Part shown: one piece after another, positions 15,318 to 20,274 of the stretch
Layout: every line of letters starts with the position of its first letter
How positions within the stretch are numbered: the stretch's first letter is position 1
Assembly (NCBI GenBank): GCA_023386635.1
Contig: JAEWJH010000077.1
Coordinates: 1-20,274 of the forward strand
DNA: 20,274 bases
Direction of reading: 5' to 3'
Origin: Pseudomonadota bacterium
GTDB lineage: Bacteria > Pseudomonadota > Alphaproteobacteria > Rhizobiales > Xanthobacteraceae
The notes under the pieces: model-generated
Told to the model about the DNA's origin: nothing
Databases searched by the model: none
Seen by the model: only the letters and a program-made list of their open reading frames with translations
Program-made: the position numbers and the translations under genes

Positions 15318-16748
15318 TCAGCCGCCGAGGAACTGGTTGGGATCAACCGGCGTAGAGCCCTTGCGGATTTCGAAGTGCAGTTGCGGCGACGTGACGTTGC
15401 CGGTCTGGCCGGCGCGGCCGATGATCTGGCCACGCTTCACGGTGTCGCCGCGCTTCACCAGCAATTCCGACGCATGAGCGTAGGCCGACACATACCCGTT
15501 GGCGTGGCGGATCAGCACCAGATTGCCGTAGCCTTTCAGCTCGTTGCCGGAATAGGCGACGGTGCCGTCCTCGGCCGCCTTCACCGGCGTGCCTTCCGGA
15601 ACGGCGATATTAATGCCGTCATTGTTCTGACCGTTTTGCTTCGAGCCGTAGCCGGCAATCACGCGGCCGCGCGCCGGCCAGCGGAACGACGGGATCGCAC
15701 CGACCGCCTCTGCCGACTTGGCCGCGCTCGGTTCCGGCGCTTCAGCCGGAGCCGCGGTGGTCGCGACGCGCGCATGCTGCGCCGGCTCGGCCGATGCAAC
15801 TGTCTGCGTCTGCGCCGGCACCGTCCGCGGCTGTGCCAGTTGCGGCGCGGTCTGCGTCGTCATCTGCATTTGCGGGGCGGCGGCAGCGCGCTGCGCCGGG
15901 TCCGCACCCGGAATCTTCAGCTTATCGCCGGCATTGAGCTTCGCATAGGGCTTGAGATTGTTGGCCTGCGCGATCTCGGCGACCGTTTTATGATAGCGGC
16001 GCGAAATGCCGAGCAGGCTCTGGCCTGGCTCGACGGTGTGGGTGAAGCCCGCGCCGGCCGCCGTGCGCTGCTGCATCGCAGGCGCCGTCGTCGCGGGCGC
16101 CGTCATCGTCGGCGCGGCAACCGGAGCCGCCGCCGCATGCGTGTTGCCCTGACCGATATAGCGCGGGATCACCAGCCGCTGGCCAGGACGCACGCGCGCC
16201 GTATCCTTGATGTTGTTGGCCTGCATGATCGCCGACTGCGGCACGCCGTATTTACGCGCGATCGTCTCGATGTTGTCGTTCGGCCCGACAGTGACCGGCG
16301 TGCCGCCTTCCCAGGTCCAGCCTGACGCGGATTGCGGCGGTGTCTGAACCGAAGCGGTGTGCACCGGCGCGGGAGCCGGCGGCGGGGAATAAGGAGTGTT
16401 GCGAACCGAGCCGGTGATGTCGGCGGACGGGCGATAGGCGCCAAGCCCCTGCCCGCCGGTCGCGGTTCCCGCGGCAACCGTCGCGGGGCGGCTCGGAGCC
16501 GGCAGCGCCTGGCTTTCGACGCGTGCGGTAGGAACACGCGCCTGATGATTGGTCGACCCCGTCACATCCGCCTGCGAGGGCGCCGGTGTGCGCGTATTCG
16601 ACGAGAACAGGCCGTTACTGAAACGGGCGGAGTCCGAACATCCTGCGACCGCAAGGGCCGCGATGGTCACCACGGCGATGCGCGTGAACTGATGTGCCGG
16701 TCGGCACCCGTTAAGCAGCTTGCCGGTCGTCGCCGCGAAACTCGACAT
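15318..16748 (-). CDS. nlpD: LysM and degenerate LytM (M23) lipoprotein, NlpD/DipM-like
   Basis: This 476-residue lipoprotein has a signal peptide ending in the lipobox AVAGC (Cys37), a Pro/Ala/Thr-rich linker, two LysM peptidoglycan-binding domains (about 150-196 and 236-280), a second low-complexity linker, and a C-terminal LytM domain (about 355-476). In active LytM enzymes zinc is held by HxxxD and HxH. Here these positions are Asn376, Asn380 and Gln456, leaving only His458, with His425 also kept, so the domain should be non-hydrolytic. That is the pattern of NlpD, EnvC and Caulobacter DipM, which activate amidases that split septal peptidoglycan. Its place after pcm also fits nlpD. It lies 112 bases from pcm, so it may be read from its own promoter. 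The symbol is by context and architecture. Confidence 0.85.
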   Translation of the reverse strand: MSSFAATTGKLLNGCRPAHQFTRIAVVTIAALAVAGCSDSARFSNGLFSSNTRTPAPSQADVTGSTNHQARVPTARVESQALPAPSRPATVAAGTATGGQGLGAYRPSADITGSVRNTPYSPPPAPAPVHTASVQTPPQSASGWTWEGGTPVTVGPNDNIETIARKYGVPQSAIMQANNIKDTARVRPGQRLVIPRYIGQGNTHAAAAPVAAPTMTAPATTAPAMQQRTAAGAGFTHTVEPGQSLLGISRRYHKTVAEIAQANNLKPYAKLNAGDKLKIPGADPAQRAAAAPQMQMTTQTAPQLAQPRTVPAQTQTVASAEPAQHARVATTAAPAEAPEPSAAKSAEAVGAIPSFRWPARGRVIAGYGSKQNGQNNDGINIAVPEGTPVKAAEDGTVAYSGNELKGYGNLVLIRHANGYVSAYAHASELLVKRGDTVKRGQIIGRAGQTGNVTSPQLHFEIRKGSTPVDPNQFLGG

Positions 16749-16814
16749 GTTGGTTACCCACTCGTACGCACAAAACAGCGAAGGTGAGTAAACACATTGC
16801 GAGTAAATAAGCCT

Positions 16815-16829
16815 TTAAGCACTGGTTAG
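16815..16829. promoter_or_regulatory. Possible CtrA box upstream of nlpD
   Basis: TTAA-N7-TTAG (minus strand CTAA-N7-TTAA, reading CTAACCAGTGCTTAA) differs at one base from the CtrA consensus TTAA-N7-TTAA and keeps the extended TAACC. It lies 67 bases before the start of a predicted cell-division gene, in a 112-base gap that also has a 6-base CGCGCG-ATG-CGCGCG hairpin (16844-16858) next to the pcm stop. A short AT-rich motif of this kind can occur by chance. Confidence 0.35.
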
Positions 16830-16860
16830 GATTAAGACATCGCCGCGCGATGCGCGCGCC

Positions 16861-17508
16861 TTACAAATGCTGCGCTTTCCCAGCAATCAAGGGCACAAAA
16901 CGCACCGGGATCAACGTCGCGCGCTGCTCGCCCGTTTCCGTTTTGGTAACCTTGGTGAGATGTTGCACGCCGTCGGCGGGGCCGATCGGCGCAATCAGCA
17001 CGCCGCCGACGGCAAGCTGATCGATCAGCGCTGGCGGAACCGCATCGCTCGCGGCGGTGACGATGATGCGGTCGAACGGCGCATGTTCCGGCGCGCCCAG
17101 CGTGCCGTCCCCGGCGACCACCTCGACGTTCTCGAAGCCGAGTTCGTGAAGCCGCGCCCGCGCGGTGTCGGCCAGCGTCCGATAACGCTCGATGGACACC
17201 ACCCGCTGCGCCAGCCGCGACAGCACCGCGGCCTGGTAACCCGAGCCGGTGCCGATCTCGAGCACGCGATGATGCGGACGCAGCTCCAACTGCTCGGTCA
17301 TGTAGGCCACGACGTAGGGCTGGCTGATGGTCTGCCCGCACTCGATCGGCAGCGCGTGGTCGGCATAGGCGGCCGCCGCCATGCCGGCCGGCAGGAAGGC
17401 GTCGCGTGGCACCTCTTCCAGCGCCCGCAGCACCGCCTGGTCGCCGATCCCGCGGCGACGCAGGTCCAGGAGGAAGCGCATCCGCGTATTGTCGGGAGAA
17501 TCCTGCAA
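16861..17508 (-). CDS. pcm: Protein-L-isoaspartate O-methyltransferase
   Basis: Pcm methylates isoaspartyl residues in aged proteins with S-adenosylmethionine so that they can revert to aspartate. The family sequence is clear: RRRGIGDQAVLRALEEVPRD, then ECGQTISQPYVVAYMTEQL (substrate side), the SAM-binding LEIGTGSGYQAAVLSRLA, and DRIIVTAASDAVPPALIDQL. I give a TTG start at 17508 (215 residues): GAGG lies 6 bases upstream and the short N-terminal extension fits relatives. The first ATG at 17481 gives 206 residues but has no ribosome binding site. An ATG at 17610 would add residues over the divergent promoter region. It belongs to the surE-pcm-nlpD series, but surE is here separated from it by the two-gene signalling module. 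Confidence 0.93.
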   Translation of the reverse strand: MQDSPDNTRMRFLLDLRRRGIGDQAVLRALEEVPRDAFLPAGMAAAAYADHALPIECGQTISQPYVVAYMTEQLELRPHHRVLEIGTGSGYQAAVLSRLAQRVVSIERYRTLADTARARLHELGFENVEVVAGDGTLGAPEHAPFDRIIVTAASDAVPPALIDQLAVGGVLIAPIGPADGVQHLTKVTKTETGEQRATLIPVRFVPLIAGKAQHL

Positions 17509-17598
17509 TCTGGGCCTCGTTTTTGGCCTTTTACCACGTCGGACAGCGGCCCGACCACGATATCGCGTTGCCGCACCGACGGAATCGCCGCAAAACAC

Positions 17599-17623
17599 GG
17601 AACCATTCATTCCGCATCACGTT
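17599..17623 (+). promoter_or_regulatory. Predicted EcfG (general stress response) promoter
   Basis: GGAAC (17599-17603), a 16-base spacer, and CGTT (17620-17623) reproduce exactly the promoter consensus of the alphaproteobacterial general stress sigma factor EcfG (GGAAC-N16/17-CGTT). The -10 lies 39 bases before the GTG start of the histidine kinase and points at it. The expected leader of about 30 bases contains a small hairpin, CCGGC-GAAAG-GCCGG (17638-17652), whose right arm runs into the GGGGGAAG ribosome binding site. Confidence 0.7.
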
Positions 17624-17662
17624 GGAGCGAAGGGGAGCCGGCGAAAGGCCGGGGGAAGTGTC

Positions 17663-19237
17663 GTGAGCGCTGCGGAATTGCCGGATCAGGCCGAGCCGAC
17701 TCCATCCGACCCGCTCGCAGCGGTTCTCGCTGCGGGCCGCGTTGGCTATTGGGAACACGACCTCCACAGCGGCGCCTTCCAGGTCTCCGATGAATTCAAG
17801 GCCCATTGGGGCCTGCCTCCTGAAGCACCCTTCTCCGCCGATGTGCTACGCCGGAACGTCTATCCGGACGACGAGGCCGGCCGGGCAGCCGCGATCGAGC
17901 ACACGCTCGCCACCGGAGCCGCGCTCGACACCGAATATCGCGTGATCTGGCCTGACGGCAGCCTGCACTGGATGAACGTGCGCGGCACCGCAGAGCGCGA
18001 CAGCCGAGGCCTTCCGAGCCGGCTCGTCGGCGTGTCGCTCGACATCACCGACCGCAAGCGCGCCGAGGAAACGCTGCGCGCCGAAACCGAAAATCTCGAA
18101 CTGCTCAACAAGATCGGCGCGGCGCTCGGCGGCAACCTCGAACTCGAGGCGATCGTGCAGATCGTCACCGATGCAGCGACCCAATTGTCCGGCGCCCAGT
18201 TCGGTGCATTCTTCTACAACGTGCTCAATGCGGAGGGCGAAAGCTACACGCTCTACACGATCTCAGGTGTCGCCCGCGAGGCGTTCTCGAAGTTTCCGAT
18301 GCCTCGCAACACTCAGGTGTTCGAGCCCACGTTTCGCGGCACCAGCATCATGCGCTCCGACGATATTCGGCAGGATCCCCGCTACGGCAAGAACGACCCC
18401 TATTACGGCATGCCGAAAGGCCACCTGCCCGTGGTCAGCTATCTCGCCGTACCGGTGATCTCGCGCTCCGGTGCGGTACTCGGCGGACTGTTCTTCGGCC
18501 ACGAAAAGCCTGCTGTCTTCAGCGAGCGGATTGAACGGCTGGTGACCGGCATCGCGGCGCAGGCGGCGGTGGCGATCGACAACGCCAATCTGCTCAAGTC
18601 GGCGCAGCGAGAGCTGGAAGAGCGGCGGCGCTTCGAAAGCCATCAGGAACTGCTGCTGGCCGAGCTCAATCATCGCGTCAAGAACACGCTCGCGATCGTG
18701 TTGTCGATCGCGACGCAAACGCTGCGCGCGAGCGATTCCCCCGAAGCATTCCGCCAGGGCTTCGAGGCGCGCATTCTCGCGCTCGCGGAAGCGCATAACC
18801 TGCTCACTGACGGAAACTGGGAGGGCGCCTCGCTCCGCGCGATCATCGAGCGGGTGCTGCAGCCCTATCGCGGCGCCGGCACGCCACGTTACGTGATCGA
18901 GGGCAATCGTGACGTGCGGGTCGGACCGAAGACCGCCGTGTCTCTGGTGATGGCGCTCAACGAACTCGCCACCAACGCCGCCAAATATGGCGCCTTGTCC
19001 AACAGCAACGGAACCGTCATGGTGAACTGGGTCGTCAGTGACGATCCGGCCAAAATTCACCTGCGCTGGCAGGAAACCGGCGGACCGCCGGTCGCCGCGC
19101 CGCACCGGACCGGTTTCGGCAGCCGGCTGATCCGTGCGCTCTCGAACGACGCCGCGGCCGAAGTGATGATGGATTTTGCGCCGAACGGATTTATTTGCAC
19201 ATTTGACTTGCCGCTGCGCAGCGGCGTGGAGGCCTGA
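17663..19237 (+). CDS. HWE-type sensor histidine kinase with PAS and GAF domains
   Basis: This 524-residue soluble kinase has a PAS domain (about 20-132, ending VGVSLDITDRKRAEETL), a GAF domain (about 143-310), and an HWE kinase core. The phosphoacceptor is His337 in LLAELNHRVKNTLAIVLSIA. The N box ALNELATNAAKYGALS (431-446) and the G1 segment LRWQETGGPPV with the WxE (469-471) are typical of HWE enzymes; the usual N-box histidine is Asn433. No membrane segment is present, so it senses a cytoplasmic signal, perhaps through the PAS or GAF ligand. The GTG at 17663 has GGGGGAAG upstream and the length fits; earlier in-frame codons would cross the promoter. Its TGA abuts the ATG of the response regulator. 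Expression is probably under EcfG. Confidence 0.9.
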   Translation: MSAAELPDQAEPTPSDPLAAVLAAGRVGYWEHDLHSGAFQVSDEFKAHWGLPPEAPFSADVLRRNVYPDDEAGRAAAIEHTLATGAALDTEYRVIWPDGSLHWMNVRGTAERDSRGLPSRLVGVSLDITDRKRAEETLRAETENLELLNKIGAALGGNLELEAIVQIVTDAATQLSGAQFGAFFYNVLNAEGESYTLYTISGVAREAFSKFPMPRNTQVFEPTFRGTSIMRSDDIRQDPRYGKNDPYYGMPKGHLPVVSYLAVPVISRSGAVLGGLFFGHEKPAVFSERIERLVTGIAAQAAVAIDNANLLKSAQRELEERRRFESHQELLLAELNHRVKNTLAIVLSIATQTLRASDSPEAFRQGFEARILALAEAHNLLTDGNWEGASLRAIIERVLQPYRGAGTPRYVIEGNRDVRVGPKTAVSLVMALNELATNAAKYGALSNSNGTVMVNWVVSDDPAKIHLRWQETGGPPVAAPHRTGFGSRLIRALSNDAAAEVMMDFAPNGFICTFDLPLRSGVEA

Positions 19238-19594
19238 ATGGCAGCTAGCCAGAAAATACTACTGGTCGAAGACGAATATCTAATCCGCATGCTGCTCGAG
19301 GACATGCTCGACGATCTCGGTTATTCGGTCGTCGGGGCGGCGGGCAACGTCTCCGAGGCGTCGACGCTCGCATCTTCCACCGAATGCGACGTGGCCATTC
19401 TCGACGTCAACCTCGACGGGCAAGAGGTTTTTCCGGTCGCAGATATCCTTGCGAGCCGCGGCCTGCCCTTCGTGTTCGTGACCGGCTATGGCGGCGCCGG
19501 CCTGCCGGAGCAGTATCGCTCGCGGCCGACGCTGCAGAAGCCGTTCCAGCTCGACGAACTGTCGAAGACTCTCAGCGCAATCTTCGCGCAATAA
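19238..19594 (+). CDS. Single-domain response regulator (FAT GUY type)
   Basis: This 118-residue protein is a receiver domain alone. The acidic pair is Glu11-Asp12 in LLVEDEYLIRMLLEDML, the phosphorylation site is Asp56 in VAILDVNLDGQ, the switch Thr82 lies in PFVFVTGYGG, and Lys101 is in LQKPF. The PFVFVTGYG stretch is the FAT GUY signature of stand-alone regulators in alphaproteobacteria, several of which feed into the PhyR-NepR-EcfG general stress response. It starts directly after the kinase stop with GGAGG 5 bases upstream, so the two are made together and are probably partners. There is no output domain, so it must act on another protein or serve as a phosphate sink. It converges on surE with a 3-base gap. 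Confidence 0.92.
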   Translation: MAASQKILLVEDEYLIRMLLEDMLDDLGYSVVGAAGNVSEASTLASSTECDVAILDVNLDGQEVFPVADILASRGLPFVFVTGYGGAGLPEQYRSRPTLQKPFQLDELSKTLSAIFAQ

Positions 19595-19597
19595 GTC

Positions 19598-20274
19598 TCA
19601 AGCGGGCCTGTCGAACAGACCGGCGAGCGTCGTCATGAACGGCTCGTCGGTGAGATCGAGCCGCAACGGCGTCACCGAAATCCGGTTCTCGGCCAGCGCG
19701 CTCATATCCGTACCGCTGCGCGACGTCGCCGGCGCCGCGCGCGAGAACGCGATCCAGAAATACGGATTGCCGCGGCCGTCGTAGCGCGGATCGATGCGCA
19801 GCAATTCCTGATCGCGCTTGCCTTGCGAGGTCACGGCGATGCCCTGCACTGCATTCGGCGCGCAATCCGGGAAGTTGATGTTTACCAGAACGTCGCGCGG
19901 CATGCCCTCGGCGAGCACGCGCTTGACGATATCCGGCGCGAAAGTCATCGCCGTCTTCCAGTGCGGATTACCTTTGCTGTTGGCGGAGAACGCCTGCGAC
20001 AGCGCGAACGACGGAATGCCGAGCACCGTGCCTTCCATCGCACCGGCGACGGTGCCGGAATAAGTCACGTCCTCGGCGGCGTTGCGGCCGCGATTGACGC
20101 CCGACAGGATCAGGTCCGGCGGCTCCTTCAGGATGTGCCGCACGCCCATGATGACGCAGTCGGTCGGCGTGCCGCGCACGGCGAAGTGGCGCTCGCTCAC
20201 CTCCCGCAGTCGCAGCGGATCGTTGAGCGACAGCGAATGGGCGACACCGGACTGGTCGCTTTCCGGCGCGACCA
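19598..20274 (-). CDS. surE: 5'-nucleotidase SurE (N-terminus beyond the window)
   Basis: The window holds the last 224 residues of SurE, a metal-dependent nucleoside 5'-monophosphate phosphatase active in stationary-phase survival. The visible part begins VAPESDQSGVAHSLSLNDPL, with the conserved metal-site Ser, and continues with the LILSGVNRGRNAAEDVTYSG motif containing the conserved Asn, then the GTVAGAMEG loop and NINFPD. The first 30 or so residues, with the double-aspartate metal motif, lie off the right edge. A GTG at 20198-20200 is internal and not a start, because the frame stays open with SurE-like sequence to the edge. In relatives surE directly precedes pcm; here a 2-kb plus-strand module intervenes. 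Confidence 0.95.
   Translation of the reverse strand, partial: VAPESDQSGVAHSLSLNDPLRLREVSERHFAVRGTPTDCVIMGVRHILKEPPDLILSGVNRGRNAAEDVTYSGTVAGAMEGTVLGIPSFALSQAFSANSKGNPHWKTAMTFAPDIVKRVLAEGMPRDVLVNINFPDCAPNAVQGIAVTSQGKRDQELLRIDPRYDGRGNPYFWIAFSRAAPATSRSGTDMSALAENRISVTPLRLDLTDEPFMTTLAGLFDRPA

Noticed and set aside
17482..17610. Extending pcm to an ATG at 17610
   Set aside because: The extra residues do not resemble Pcm N-termini, and the region overlaps the divergent EcfG promoter and lacks a ribosome binding site.
20198..20200. A GTG as the start of surE
   Set aside because: The frame continues upstream to the window edge with clear SurE sequence (VAPESDQSGVAHSL), so the gene is cut by the edge, not short.

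Overview
The window looks like a stretch of alphaproteobacterial chromosome, most likely from the Bradyrhizobiaceae/Nitrobacteraceae group (Bradyrhizobium, Rhodopseudomonas, Afipia and relatives). The reasons are the high GC content, the Bradyrhizobium-type intergenic palindromic repeats at the left edge, TrmFO, a DUF1127 microprotein, an HWE-type histidine kinase with a FAT GUY-type response regulator, and the gene order surE / pcm / LysM-LytM factor / haloacid dehalogenase / DUF815 ATPase / yajC-secD-secF / Mth938-like / squalene-phytoene-synthase-like. I cannot name the genus from the sequence alone. Most genes are housekeeping. I saw no tRNA, rRNA, CRISPR, transposase or phage gene.

Layout. 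1-350: intergenic, with two palindromic repeats facing each other. 351-3108 (+): DUF2189 membrane protein, small GNAT acetyltransferase, MgtE magnesium transporter. 3113-5899 (-): a small Cys-containing secreted protein, then a tight three-gene unit read as ModA-like binding protein, MFS transporter, MaoC hydratase. 5900-6306: AT-richer gap with inverted repeats and the leader of a DUF1127 microprotein gene (6307-6459, +), which ends in a clear intrinsic terminator. 6581-9039 (+): trmFO coupled by ATGA to a protein-kinase-like protein with a C-terminal domain resembling that of acyl-CoA synthetases. 9033-13270 (-): yajC, secD, secF, an Mth938/NDUFAF3-like protein and a squalene/phytoene-synthase-like (NDUFAF6-like) protein in one closely packed unit. 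13462-14451 (+): DUF815 AAA+ ATPase. 14455-15195 (-): type II haloacid dehalogenase. 15318-17508 (-): degenerate LytM factor (NlpD/DipM-like) and pcm. 17663-19594 (+): HWE histidine kinase and single-domain response regulator. 19598-20274 (-): surE, cut by the right edge.

How parts fit. The surE-pcm-nlpD series on the minus strand is interrupted by a plus-strand two-gene signalling module. That module has an exact match to the alphaproteobacterial general-stress sigma factor EcfG promoter (GGAAC-N16-CGTT) just upstream, so it is probably part of the general stress response. The Sec accessory genes are followed by two homologues of mitochondrial complex I assembly factors, of which the synthase-like one appears to have lost its catalytic aspartates. 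The most unusual single gene is the kinase/acyl-CoA-synthetase-tail fusion at 7987-9039, in which the usual catalytic lysine position of the tail is a glutamate.
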